Shown piece by piece: positions 46,098 through 56,672 of a stretch of DNA of 64,000 bases; position 1 is the first letter of the stretch; every line of letters starts with the position of its first letter. Origin of the DNA: Gerris lacustris (Eukaryota; Arthropoda; Insecta; Hemiptera; Gerridae); the NCBI GenBank assembly GCA_951217055.1, contig OX578280.1, positions 31,935,128 through 31,999,127 of the forward strand, written 5' to 3'. The position numbers and the translations under genes were made by a program. The notes under the pieces were generated by a model. It worked only from the letters and a program-made list of their open reading frames with translations, was not told the origin of the DNA and did no database searches.

Positions 46098-47846
46098 TTA
46101 CCGATACTCATTAATAATTAGATCTCTATATCTCCATGCTTCCTGACATACTTTAATTAGCTTCCGCCAGTCATCCTCAGTTTTTAGCAACTTTATCAGG
46201 TGCTGCTCCGTGAGATAACCCTTTCCTAGCCAGCTTTTCCTGATATTACTATATATGGGACACTGTGCAAGGAAATGTATAACGTCCTCCTGCGCCATAC
46301 TGTTGCATACTGTGCACTCTCCTCTTTTCCACGGCCTTTTGTTTAAATTCAGCAACCCACATCTCATTTTAAACAACCATCTAATTTCGTTCAGTGCATA
46401 TTTGTCTACGAAATACCCTGGTGCTCCATGTGGTGGCAAGGCTAAGATCAGTTCCCTGTAATATGAACAATAGCCAGAGTTATTGACAGCCTCGAGAGTT
46501 CTCTTATACATATCCTCCTGTACCGCCTTCATAAGATCACCCCACTCTTTAATCCAATTATTCCTACTCTCCCATTCCAACGTGAGATTTATTTTGAACT
46601 TGGCGAACAACGCCGACCACAGCTTTACCCAGCCTATTGTGCCTCTAATACATTCTTTTAGGAAAAAGTGAGGTAGTCTTTCCTCTTCCATCTCCATTAC
46701 CTTTAGAATATATTTATTATGTTTTTCCAGAACGTAGGGAAATAATGGTTGCACTCCAGTCTCCAAACTTAACATAAACCCTGGTGTATGTCTAGGTGCT
46801 GCAAGGAGTTTTTTAAGAAAATAATGCTGGAATCTTTCTAATTCTGCGTACTCTGAAGTCCCCCAAATTTCCGCACCATACGTCACAATAGCCCTAGAAA
46901 CCGAATTGAATATTTTTAATTTTGGTGAAACAGAGATATCGTAGTTTCCGAATAATTTTGGCCAACACATACCGAGCGCCGTCTTGGCAGTTCGGCATTT
47001 ATCCTCGACGTGCTTTCTATAAGCCAATCCTGAAGACAGCTTTATTCCTAAGTATCTATATTCGTTGACTACTTCTATGGTTTGCCCTTTATATTTCCAT
47101 ACGTAAGGCTTAACTTTCCCCCCTTTTCTAAAAATTACGATTTTTGTCTTGTCTAAATTTAGTTTTAAATCCCATAAATCACAGTAAGTCTCTAAATTTT
47201 TAATCATTTTCCCTAGGATAGCTGGATTATCTGCTACTAAAACCCAATCATCTGCGTACATGAGCATATTGACACATCTGTCATTTATCTTTATTCCTCC
47301 TCCTATATATTCCACAGCGTCATTGACAAAGAGAGCAAATAATAACGGACTCAACAGACATCCCTGCCTCAGCCCGACCCCACATTTAAACTGTTCAGTT
47401 AACCCATCTTTGGTCCATACACTTGCTCTTGTATTATTATACAAGGATCTTATTATTGATATTAGTTTCGTGGATAAACCGATGACACTTAATTTATAAA
47501 AGAGAGTTGATCTATTGATTGTATCGAAAGCGGCGCTAAAGTCTACGAAGAGACCGAAGACCCTCTTTTTACCTCGGGCCAAAGAGATATTAATGAGCGA
47601 TGACAAGTTAAAAATATTATCGATGCCGCTATATTTTTTCCTGAATCCCGCTTGCTGTTCATTTAATATTTTATTCTTCTCTACCCATTGTTCTATTCTA
47701 TTTAACATCAGTCCTGTAAATACTTTAGAAACTGCATTAATAAACGAGATACCCCTGTAATTGCCCGGGTCGCAAATTTCCCCTCTCTTAAAGATAGGGA
47801 AAATGATCGACTCTGAGAAAGACAGAGGAACCCTTTCACTATACAA
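46098..47846 (-). CDS. LINE reverse transcriptase, main ORF (582 codons)
   Basis: An uninterrupted frame carries the RT motifs in order: NEQQAGFR (62-69), the catalytic strand VDFSAAFD with Asp102, LRQGCLLSPLLF (159-170), and MYADD (196-200) with the two catalytic aspartates, followed by LNLDKTK and the YRYLGI strand. Near the C-terminus C511, C514, H524 and C529 form a CX2CX9HX4C zinc knuckle, common at the ends of LINE proteins. In life the protein would copy element RNA at nicked chromosomal DNA (target-primed reverse transcription). The true RT domain begins in the next upstream frame; the first Met here is internal. The intact catalytic frame suggests a fairly recent insertion. Confidence 0.92.
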   Translation of the reverse strand: MYSERVPLSFSESIIFPIFKRGEICDPGNYRGISFINAVSKVFTGLMLNRIEQWVEKNKILNEQQAGFRKKYSGIDNIFNLSSLINISLARGKKRVFGLFVDFSAAFDTINRSTLFYKLSVIGLSTKLISIIRSLYNNTRASVWTKDGLTEQFKCGVGLRQGCLLSPLLFALFVNDAVEYIGGGIKINDRCVNMLMYADDWVLVADNPAILGKMIKNLETYCDLWDLKLNLDKTKIVIFRKGGKVKPYVWKYKGQTIEVVNEYRYLGIKLSSGLAYRKHVEDKCRTAKTALGMCWPKLFGNYDISVSPKLKIFNSVSRAIVTYGAEIWGTSEYAELERFQHYFLKKLLAAPRHTPGFMLSLETGVQPLFPYVLEKHNKYILKVMEMEEERLPHFFLKECIRGTIGWVKLWSALFAKFKINLTLEWESRNNWIKEWGDLMKAVQEDMYKRTLEAVNNSGYCSYYRELILALPPHGAPGYFVDKYALNEIRWLFKMRCGLLNLNKRPWKRGECTVCNSMAQEDVIHFLAQCPIYSNIRKSWLGKGYLTEQHLIKLLKTEDDWRKLIKVCQEAWRYRDLIINEYR

Positions 47847-47881
47847 AATATTATTATAGACATTTAATAATTCCTCTTTTA

Positions 47882-48175
47882 TTATTTAGGTATTCTATCT
47901 TGTCCAGGAGCTTTCCCGTTTTTTGACCCTGACAAAATATCATCAAGCTCAGTAACTTTAAATTCGACTTCCAATTCCGGGTGCGAGTTATAAATTTCGC
48001 AGTATGACAGATGATTAATTTTACTGCTGTCCATATTTAGTAGTTCATGGAAATGCATTAACCATTTCCTTGCGTCTATATCTCCACACAAAAATGCATT
48101 GTTAGGTCTAAGTTTCTTTACCATTCTCCAAAATTGAAGAGAATATCTGAGCTGGGTACCAGCTGCAAGGAACAA
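47882..48175 (-). pseudogene. LINE RT N-terminal part, frameshifted
   Basis: Encodes the sequence leading into RT, including a FxxLLN region and GKAPGQDRIP, the conserved segment before RT motif 1. It stops at a TAA pair at about 47879-47884. The downstream frame resumes with IIKEELLNVYN, so a single-base loss at about 47885 separates it from the 582-codon ORF. There is no ATG; the element is truncated just upstream. Confidence 0.85.
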
Positions 48176-48218
48176 ATGTACTTCCCTGGGTACCAGGGCA
48201 AGCCTTTAATAAATTACT

Positions 48219-48563
48219 CCTCTCAGGAACTCAGGATGCTTTAGATTTTAATGGATTTGTATAACATGGTTAAAGTAAAAGAAAATGGCCACCAACAGAA
48301 CCACACACTAGGGTTTTTTACTGCACACAGAGCTGCATACTTATCTTCCGTGGTGCCAGCTCTTTTCCCTCCAATTTCCCATGGTAGCCAGCCAGGTTTG
48401 CCACCAGAGCTGAGGGGGCCAAGGCCATGACCTATATATTTGTAGGTTCCCCTCAAATATTACCAGGGCCTTATTTCAAGAAGGCACCTTGGTTGGAATT
48501 TTGAAAATAATAGGTGGGTTGGCTCACAGGCTACAGGAGAAGGTGTTTCTAGTGTCTTGAACA
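48219..48563. repeat. Dispersed repeat E, copy 1
   Basis: About 345 bp, nearly identical to 57627-57982, starting CCTCTCAGGAACTCAGGATG and ending AGTGTCTTGAACA. Each copy contains a minus-strand ORF of about 71-73 codons (48241-48456 here), but the sequence has no known domain and the copies differ by small indels. Confidence 0.85.
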
Positions 48564-49151
48564 TTCCGCCTACCTAAACGCACGTTTAAATGTGGTAGAT
48601 TGTAGTCAGCGCCGGTGCTACACTTTTGGCCGCCACAGGCAAGACGGTTTTTGGCCGCCCCATTTAAATAAGAATTTTTTGACCCGGGGGGGGGGGGGGG
48701 GAGAAGGGTGATTTTTTGGGGCTTTCCTACATTTGTATGGGTTCATACATAAATAAGTTATTTTCTGGGGCCCTGAAATTTTCTATAGCCATATTTTTAA
48801 TAGTATCCTTAGTGGACATTATATTGTGAATCATAATGAAACACGTCTCTTCTGATACTTTATTTTAGATTAGATTAAAAAGTAAAGTTTACTAAAAGGC
48901 CAATGTTTGTTAACTTCGGACAGTCTCGCCTTTCTGGTTCTTGAGGTATAACAACTTAAAGTATTTTAAACTTTTTAAAATAAAATAATTCTTCCACTTT
49001 TAATCGCCCTTACAGAGACAGAGGGCTGAACAAAGTCTATTTAATATAACCTGGCTGCTTTTTAAAATAGTGCATGTCACTATCATATTATCTATGATAG
49101 TTTTTGAGTAATAAAGTAAACTAGGGTATTTTTAAAAACTCAATATTAGAG

Positions 49152-49696
49152 ACTTCTTTAGATAGTTACTCCCCTATGTTGCTTTAGAATAAAAATGACT
49201 TAAGCGGACCTCACAGGGGTCAATATATTGACTCAATATTTGATTTCTGTCAATATATTGACCGTGTGAGGGGTTTATTGAAGAAATATTTGTCGTTGTC
49301 AATATAATGACGGACCTTCAATAAAAATAAAACTTATTTGATTTTTATTGAAGCTCCGTCAATATTTGGTCGTATCGTAGCGCTGTCAGTGGCAACTCGT
49401 GAAAACTTTTTCCAAAACAAACCTTTAAGTGGACCTCACACGGTCAATATAATTTCCTTCAACATATTGACTCAATATATTGAAGGAAATTATATTGACC
49501 GTGTGAGGTCCGATTTAGACTAAATAACTATTAAGAAAAAGAGATGTTTAGTCCATTGTAGTTTGGGACCAAGGAATTTCCCATTTCTGTTTTTATAAGG
49601 GAAGTAACAGTCTAAAGAAGAACATTCCCTACACCTTCTTTAGATTGTTACTCCCTCTGTTTTTTTTTTATAAGGGGAGTAACAATCTAAAGAAGT
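49152..49696. mobile_element. MITE-A copy, interrupted
   Basis: Ends ACTTCTTTAGATAGTTACTC (left) and its inverse AGTAACAATCTAAAGAAGT (right). With MITE-B removed it is about 237 bp, close to the 222-bp uninterrupted copy at 62174-62395. Confidence 0.8.
49205..49512. mobile_element. MITE-B nested in MITE-A
   Basis: Ends CGGACCTCACA..GGTCAATATA and its inverse (CCGTGTGAGGTCCG). The right part, 49431-49511, is itself a near-perfect 39-bp-arm palindrome, GGACCTCACACGGTCAATAT..., so three end-type sequences are present. GACT occurs on both sides of the insertion, with a few T/A bases intervening. Confidence 0.8.
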
Positions 49697-49779
49697 GCCA
49701 GAGGAAGAAACCCATAACAGAACTGAGCTTTATATTTTCTCAAATAAAGAGAAAGCAAAAATATATTTATATGATGGGG

Positions 49780-50340
49780 CAAAAATTCGATCTTGAGATT
49801 TTGATGAATTTACACGTATTGAGGTCCCCTGAGTCCAAAAAAGCGGTTTTTAAAAATTGCCTATCATTCGTCTATTCGTCTGTGCAGACGCCTGGAGCCT
49901 AAACTACTAAGCTGATTTTGACAAAATTTGGCATACATGTTCAGAAAAATCATACCCAAAATTATTTTTAGCTCCAAATTTGGAGCCGCTACCCCAAAAA
50001 CTCTGCAAAAAAACTTTAAAAAAAATTATTTCTCGAAAACGGTTCCGACGATTTTGATTAAAAAATTCTAAAATGTAGTCCATTTAAATACGAATCTAAC
50101 GATATAAGCTGTTTAACCTGGAAAAGTCTAGTTCCTGAAAAGATAGCTAACCGCAGCCGGAGAGATCGATTCCTCGCCGAGCTGAGGAGAAGTTATTTTT
50201 AAATTTTGATAAAAATATTGAATAATAATTTAATGTACCTTCTAAAACTAAAAAATGGAAAACTCTGGGCTAAGTGTAATTATGAACTCGTATATTATAT
50301 GAAAAACTTCGTCTGATTTGTCTGGGACCGATTTTTATTT
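49780..50340 (+). repeat. Foldback-family half-copy
   Basis: Matches the left half of the 3.4 kb element: CATGTTCAGAAAAATCATAC, GTAGTCCATTTAAATACGAA, GAGGAGAAGTTATTTTTA and GGGACCGATTTTT, in the same order. The inverted second half is absent. Confidence 0.75.
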
Positions 50341-50869
50341 TATTAGGATTAGGAGAGATACATATAACAATTAACAAATTTAGGGAAGGGAAGAAAATAT
50401 AACAGCTATAAAGGGGTAAGAAAAGAGTTAATGAATAGTGAATAAATAAAAAAAAGATATGAGGTGTAATGGAAAAGACTTTAGGAGGGTTATACGAGAG
50501 AAAGATAAATACATACATAGATAAAATTATATATTATGTACTCATATAAAAGCAAAGACCGCCGATAGTTTTTTTAGGAATAATAAGAAATAACACCGGT
50601 GTAACCAAGAATCAACCCGAAATGCGATTAGCTTGGCTACTAAAACAGCACCTGATAAGGTATTGTCTAGGGGTGTTATTACTAGGGTTCCATCTCTAAC
50701 TGCTTACTTAGTACCTCACGCACATTATTTATCGTTTTGCTACTATAGATTTTGTTTTTTTAATTTATATAATAAAACCAACTGAAGGCGTCATCGGCCG
50801 CCCCCTGAATTTGGCCGCCACAGGCGGGCGCCTGCCCCGCCTGTGCGTAGCGCCGGCGCTGATTGTAGT

Positions 50870-52000
50870 GTCATCATGTCATCAAGCATGAGACTATGCG
50901 TCGAAAGAGAAAAAAAAAAGAGAAAATTATGGAAGACTATTGTATGTTGGGTGAGGAGCCCGCAACACAGGGAGAGTTCAGTCGCTGTTTAATCTGGGTA
51001 GAGTTATTCAGATTCCAAAAGTTGATTGATGTTCACATTTGTATTTTGTATTTGTATTAGTTTTAGTGTGTTATGAATATTTTTATGTGTATGTAATTAA
51101 AGTGTTTTTTTAGTGTTGGTTTAAGTTATAAGTGATTAGATTATAATAGAATAAGTTAAATTAGTTATGTAAGTTTTGTTTTTAGTTATGTAAGTTTGAT
51201 TATCTTTTAGGTTTAACTTAACATAATAAATACTGAGTAAAACGAAAGTGTAACAACAAATATTTAAACTTAAAGAAACCCAAATAAACAATTAAATAAA
51301 TCATAAAGTACATGAATAAATATGAAGACTATACCTAATGTCTTTTGTATACCTATTATAAACGTTTAACTTTGAAACTAAATAACAAGTTATCAATCAA
51401 CTGGGATTACAATCCCAATCCTAACAGGATAATAAATATATTCTAATCCTAATTTACAATAAATATTCGAAAATTTAATCTATTGTTTACCTACAACAGG
51501 AAGGTATTAAATGAATGAGGAAAATTATTCCTATAATAGATACAAAGAGTTGATTCCTTAGACAACAATAAATCTTTGTTACCAAGAACTGAATGATCAA
51601 AACTATAAATCATAAATGAAAATAAGTAAATCATAAATCCTAAATTAATGGTAACAGATATCTAAACTAAAGTGTTTTATGTTGAGGTAAACATCTAAAC
51701 TAAATACATAACTAGTAACAATGTAAATAACAAGTAAAAGTGTAACGGATAAACTTTCTTTGTAGCTTAACCTAACATTTAACTAGATAAGGAAAATAAA
51801 ATAAATAATAAATTAAAGGGTTAGTAAAATAAATAATAATGCGTAAATGTTAGTTAAAAGATAATCGTATGTTTCAGGGCCATTGAGTGGTGGTCTCCGG
51901 TTAAGAATCAATTATCAGATTCCTTGTAAGGTAACAATAATACCAAATTATTAACAGGTCGCTTTGAGATCCTTTAGCAGTGCGTACCGTTGCAACACGC
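50870..52000. other. AT-rich DNA, possibly BEL/Pao 3' region
   Basis: No gene recognised. On the minus strand this lies downstream of the integrase remnant, so an integrase core or LTR would be expected here. None could be identified. Confidence 0.35.
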
Positions 52001-52039
52001 TCTATACTGTCTGGACCAAGATAGAGTAAAAGTGATGAT

Positions 52040-52510
52040 AATAATCCACTATTAATTTGCTAAGATGTGACTTAGCGGGGATTAAGTAGGGACGTATGGC
52101 ATTGTAGGACAGATTGGAGTTGATCAATCTGCCGCCTACCCTGAGAACACCCTCCGAGTCGACAAAAGGACTTAAGGCAAGGAGTGTCTTAGGTATTGCG
52201 TTACCTGCTTGATAGATTTACCTTGACCTTGATTAATAATAGTTATAATAAGACCTTCTCTGATTTCAGCCTGGGTTAGGGAACCACTCGACCGATCGAT
52301 ACATGCGAAAGTTATTAATAAGTCCATGTGCGGATTACATGGGTATAGGAAGAGCTGTTCAGGATTAATTTCATTAAAGGAGAATCCTCTATTGTGGCCG
52401 AAAGAACAGCAACTGTCGATTTCCTCTCCGGTAAGTCATTTTTGAGGTTTGTATTGATCTCTTTTATTCTGTGGTTAGGCCATAGATTGGGTTGCCCAAT
52501 ATGGGCCTTG
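52040..52510 (-). pseudogene. BEL/Pao integrase zinc-binding segment
   Basis: Around 52190-52080 the minus strand reads LSPFVDSEGVLRVGGRLINS, then a PYLIPAKSHLSKLIVDYYH string: the L.P..D..G.LRVGGRL......P..LP...........H motif that precedes the integrase core. Frame changes are present upstream. The DDE core is not found. Confidence 0.78.
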
Positions 52511-52513
52511 AAA

Positions 52514-52760
52514 CTATAAGTTGTTATTGACTATGTTTTCTACGTCTACCCCAAGTGACCCTAAGTCACTAGGGTTTTCCTCTGATTGAACTTGAGACCA
52601 CTGGGACAAGTCAGTGCTTTGTAAAATACAGACTTCACTGTTACATAGAAAAGTTTTTAGTTCATGGGGTGGTGTACGGAGCCACCCTAGAACTACCGTG
52701 GAATCATAGAACAAGTGATTTCTTGGAGGACATGGAAGTCTTAAGAAAAACTCTGATAAT
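52514..52760 (-). pseudogene. BEL/Pao RT connection / RNase H segment
   Basis: FYDSTVVLGWLRTPPHELKT and SEENPSDLGSLGVD correspond to the W.DS..VL.W......... and NPAD..SRG motifs located between RT and integrase in BEL/Pao elements. Confidence 0.8.
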
Positions 52761-52919
52761 ATGTCAATAAGTTTAGATTGGAGTGCAAGAGTTTTTACCT
52801 GGGTTTTGTCTTCTGGATCCTCAATCCTACGAGGCTGAGTAACATTATTTTAACCGGGGCCTAAAATTTACTCTGATAAAAGAGGGTGGTTGCTTGACCA
52901 TTAGCCTAGAGTAAATTCA

Positions 52920-53297
52920 CCCTTTCTCATAAGTTTAATCACACCATGATGGGGTATTAGATACCTACCAGGTAACTTGGCTTTCCTCGTGTCCTAATAC
53001 CTCTTATTCCCTCAAGAACTCGGAATATAAGTGACGAAGCTCCGGGTCTCGGCTGATTTTTTCCTCAATGTGACCTAATCTCCTAATGGATATCCACCTA
53101 GAGTTAGGAAATTCTAAATTTGACCCTTTGAAGAGTAGACGCACCCCGTATCTTCCTGTAGGAAATCGGTAGTGAGTTTGTTTATAATGTTCCTCACAAC
53201 CTAGGTCATCTGGATTACTAGGGTTGGCATTGGTCGGCTCCTCTGAATCCCAAAGACGCTGAAGATCTTCTTTTAGATGCTGCTCTGGCGATAGCAC
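52920..53297 (-). pseudogene. BEL/Pao RT N-terminal segment
   Basis: LQRLWDSEEP, then CEEHYKQTHYRFPTGRYGVR, then a FLRE string: the conserved LW..E.....E..F..T......GRY.V.LP start of Pao RT. In the next frame (about 52990-52920) GRYLIPHHGVIK gives the conserved PHH motif. The palm domain that should follow is deleted. Confidence 0.8.
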
Positions 53298-53371
53298 ACA
53301 GAACTTGAATTTCTCGCGTCTGGGAAATTTCTGATATTCTACTAGAATAACATATCCGAAAATGGTGCTAA

Positions 53372-53611
53372 TTAACTTAGGTTGACCTGGTATAATAAAA
53401 AAAAAATGTCAATTGGACCTGGGTGCCAGAAGTCCGGATCGGCATGGTTGTAACGCTCATAAGGAGCGCGACACAGTTCTGATGTCACGCAATTAGGAAG
53501 CTCAGAGGTTATGGGGTCAACCACTAAGGCCTGAGTGCTAATTTTCATGTTATGAAAGCGGGACATGAGGTGACATGTGGCTTTACCTCTGAAACCAGGC
53601 ATGAGTGTCAT
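53372..53611 (-). pseudogene. BEL/Pao post-protease segment
   Basis: Contains HNMKISTQALVVDPITSELP and YNHADPDFWHPGPIDI, matching the L.LADP.F..P..ID.LLG segment between protease and RT in BEL/Pao polyproteins. It ends at a frameshift in an A/T run near 53400. Confidence 0.75.
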
Positions 53612-53639
53612 GTACCCTTGATATTAATGTTACATGGTT

Positions 53640-54080
53640 TTATGTTAGTCCTAACTTAGTGGCTATTCTTTTAGACAAAAATGAAAACTGCCCCCGGGAA
53701 TCTATTGCTAAACGTACTTCGTGAGGTGTGCCGTTTGAGTCCAACAATAGACAAACAGCGGTTCCCAAAACAATGTTTAAAAGTAGGGCCAGGTACTGAC
53801 CTACTTTGAGGTTGACTCGTTGCGGCAGCCCTTTCTTGATCTTGTTGGCTCGCTATGCAGTTGTCTTCAATGTGTAAGAGGGAACTATGCTTGCCTTGAC
53901 AAAACCGACATCTACCCTTGGAGACACATTTTTTCGTTACATGGGAAGGAAACATGCAGTTCCGGCAGCCTTTCCATGTATTCAGACTCTGTAAACAGTT
54001 GTTTTAACAAATTTTAATTAAACAATTTATTAATGCTTGACGCTCCTTACATGCAGGACAAGGATGATACGGAGGTGACT
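53640..54080 (-). pseudogene. BEL/Pao gag Cys/His knuckles and aspartic protease remnant
   Basis: The frame at 53955-53671 has CVSKGRCRFCQGKHSSLLH, the C..C...KHH.LLH pattern that ends BEL/Pao gag. In a shifted frame at about 53770-53640 comes a retropepsin-like strand with LAIDSRGQFSFLS, where an active family member has D-S-G-S-Q. The catalytic Asp is kept, but the following glycine is arginine. At least one frameshift separates the two parts. Confidence 0.78.
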
Positions 54081-54198
54081 GACCATAATAACGTGAAGGA
54101 CTAGACTGAGATGATTGAAAGGGAGTCTTTTGACCTTTGAACGCCTTGCCTCTTGAAACTGGAGCTACCACTAATGACTTTATTCTAGGTGTTGAAAA

Positions 54199-54726
54199 TT
54201 ATGAAAGAGGCTTTAGGTTTGACAACTGTATATTTTGATTCTGCGGCTGTCTTAGAGGTATGGATACCCACTCACTTGCTGTGCATTCGATGGCTCGAAA
54301 ACGCGGGGACATAGAGTTGTTAAACAGCCCAGTTACATTACTTTTATTTAAAGGTTCAGCCAGAGTGTTAATACTGTCAAAGAGGTGTATGGTGTTAAAC
54401 CTTATAAGGCAATCCTGAGGTGTGAGCTCAGCAGGACAAGTGGAATCTATTAAATCTTTGTATAAAGATATAAATCGGTCATAGAGACCCTGAACTCTAC
54501 GGTACATTCCCCGGAATACGGGGACCTGGGACTCATCAGTACTTGCAGCTATACCTGCTGCCTGTATTCCCATTAAATCATAATTAATATTACCTAACTT
54601 CCTCCTCCAACTGGTTAGGTTAAAATCCCCAGCATCCTCTATACCCTCTGGTTGCTTAACTGATTTAGGTTTTCTAAAAGTTACACCTCTCAATGGACCA
54701 CTAAGATTCTCCTCGTCAGAAGTCAT
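54199..54726 (-). pseudogene. BEL/Pao gag N-terminal part
   Basis: A 175-codon frame starting with ATG at 54726. The first 30 residues are basic and proline-containing; later residues are helical. It is followed on the same strand by CPAC and CRNC type Cys pairs (53956-54080), so it is read as the capsid-like part of gag. Such proteins form the particle that packages element RNA. The frame ends before the knuckles, so it is disrupted. Confidence comes from its position more than from its sequence. Confidence 0.65.
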
Positions 54727-54817
54727 GATAAGATAAAATTATAAAATAAATCAACTAATAATTATACAAATATCCTAGAATGCCACAAAGAAATATTTCC
54801 TATAAAATATTTTAATA

Positions 54818-56339
54818 TACAGGGTGTCCCAACTTAAGTCTGCTAAAAATAAGGGGCATATAGGGGACTCTAAAAGAAGTAAAAAATGTTATATTAACCT
54901 ATGACCTTTCGGGCTTCGTTTTCTGACTACAGCCATTTTTTTAAAATTTTGGGCTAAGCTTAAACTTGTTAAGCTTTAACACAGTTTTTTACACTTAAAC
55001 AAGTGTATCTCGAGAACACAGAGGGGTAGCTTATTATTATAGGTATCGTTGGAAACCTAAAAACATTTTTGCTAAAAGAAATGTTATTATCAATATTCAT
55101 TTATTTTTATTTCTTTCTAGTTCAAATTTAGCTCAAAAACTCTTTTTTTTTAAAAATCGAAAAAAAAACAACAATTTTTTGACTGCCCATAGTGCTTAAA
55201 CTAGTTAGTTTTTGAATTGTCCAGGCAATGGAAAAACTTCTTTATTTAATTACCTTTTCATGGATACCCATATAATTGTGTGTTTAATAGGAAATTTTTT
55301 ACGTTTTAAGCACATTTATTGAAAAAACTAATGTAAATGTGAGAAAAACTTACTTTTTCTTTAATATCTCCTCTTTAACGGTATAATGTATAATCATTTG
55401 ACTCGACTTAATCTTAATCACTTTCAAAGTAAATGTGTGATGGAATAATTATTGTTGACTATTTCTAGTAGCCTGAAGTATGACCAATACCAGGGGGGCA
55501 CCTCCCTCTTGTAAATAAGTATACAAAAGCAGTGGCGCACCCAGGATTTTTGTTTGGAGGGGGCACAGATTAAAAAATGAGGGAAGGGGATGCAATGTGG
55601 GCTTAGCATAATCACAGACAATTAAGCAGTCTGGTTAACTTTGTTCTTAAATTACTTCATATTAAATTCTATATTAACCATCACATACTACACAACATAA
55701 TAACAGTTATGGAGACATTGTCTTATAACAATATTAAGTCTTAGTTAAAAAATACCTTTCACAAAAAACCTTTCAGAATAACTCATTGATTGTTAAATTA
55801 TCAGCTTTTAAGCATCTTTTAAGTCTTGTTACAGTTAAAAATTTTGATTTTTTAAAGACCACGAAATTCCAGAGCTTTCTTCTCAATTGAGGGAAGTTAG
55901 AAGTGGGGCGAATTCAGGAAAAACTTCTGCTTTTTATAAGCTTTCCCCGAAAGAAACGGCAACACTTATAGTTCTCTTAGAATATGTGATGCTGAACAAA
56001 AAAGTTCCTATAAACATGGAACATTCCTATAAACATCCGGAACAGCTTCGTTTTCGAGGTATTCACAAAAAGCGTTGAACACGTTAATAAAGTAAACACT
56101 TCTCTTTTTTCTATACTCTGAAAGATCCATTACGATGTAATATAAAGTATTTGAGGGTACATATGCAATATGCAGCCAATATTCATACATTAAAAACCAT
56201 AATTTTTGGGCGTTTGTTCTTAAAATTCTTAAATACTACGCTTTTTACCATATCCTTTTTTACATATACCTTGAAGCAAATCTTGTTGAGGGGCCACCAG
56301 TTTCGTTATGACATTTTATCGCGGGTCACCCTCCTGTAT
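54818..56339. repeat. Possible element with TACAGGGTG-type ends
   Basis: TACAGGGTGTCCC at 54818-54830 is roughly matched by the inverse GGGTCACCCTCCTGTA at 56324-56339. Inside, at 55531, CAGTGGCGCACCCAGG resembles a hAT left end, but no partner was found. No coding sequence. Confidence 0.35.
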
Positions 56340-56672
56340 ATTTGAACTTAACGCTTCCACCCTTTTTATTTAAAACCCACATAAATGCACTTCTATTAAA
56401 CAAAATTTTCAACTTTTTGTTCTTGAGGTATTTATTATTGATGCTTCCCTAAATTTTCCCTGTGTTTGGGTCAGTATACATAACATCACTGTAAAGTTTA
56501 AAAGCTTTGTATAAGGTTCTTTCAAAGCTAACCATATCAGTCCTTTTACCGGGAAAACTCCCAAAAATTATGTTTTTTAATATATGAATATTGGCTATGT
56601 ATTGTATACATATGTACCCTCAAATACTCTATATTATATTGTAATGGATCCTTCAAGGTATAGAAAAAGTTC
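56105..56672. repeat. Inverted repeat with ~110-bp arms
   Basis: The left arm (about 56105-56212) and right arm (about 56565-56668) share, in inverse orientation, CTATAC..TGAA.GATCCATTAC, GTATTTGAGGGTACATATG and GCCAATATTCATA, and the AAACATAATTTTTGGG stretch. No ORF. Confidence 0.7.

Larger units (their letters stand above)
45385..48180 (-). mobile_element. 5'-truncated non-LTR retrotransposon (LINE)
   Basis: On the minus strand the order is: RT N-terminal part (48175-47882), RT and C-terminal part (47846-46098), a 3' UTR that includes an AT-rich simple repeat (46010-46080), an AATAAA at about 45420 and a terminal CTT-repeat tail (45385-45411 on the given strand, GAAGAAGAA). No endonuclease or first ORF precedes 48180, where the sequence changes to an unrelated dispersed repeat. 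This is the usual 5' truncation. The clade was not assigned. Confidence 0.85.
48607..50861. mobile_element. hAT element, 2.26 kb, with 8-bp target duplication and nested MITEs
   Basis: The left end CAGCGCCGGTGCTAC and right end (reverse strand) CAGCGCCGGCGCTAC are 14/15 identical. Both continue as TTGGCCGCC/GGCCGCCACAGGC-like sequence. The flanks ATTGTAGT at 48599-48606 and 50862-50869 are identical 8-mers, diagnostic of hAT insertion. No transposase remains. MITE-A (49152-49696), which itself contains MITE-B, and a foldback half-copy (49780-50340) are nested inside. Confidence 0.9.
52040..54726 (-). mobile_element. Decayed BEL/Pao LTR retrotransposon, internal region
   Basis: Reading the minus strand from 54726, the order is gag, Cys/His-rich knuckles, aspartic protease, a reduced RT start, an RNase H-side segment and an integrase zinc-binding segment, the BEL/Pao gene order. 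Stops and frame changes occur throughout. The RT catalytic region (YVDD) is missing between the PHHGV motif and the RNase H-side segment. No LTR pair or primer-binding site was identified, so the borders are only those of the recognised coding sequence. Confidence 0.85.

Noticed and set aside
46255..47760. Several plus-strand ORFs opposite the LINE
   Set aside because: Antisense shadows of the RT coding sequence.
55531..55570. hAT left end CAGTGGCGCACCCAGG
   Set aside because: No matching right end or 8-bp duplication found, so not called as an element.
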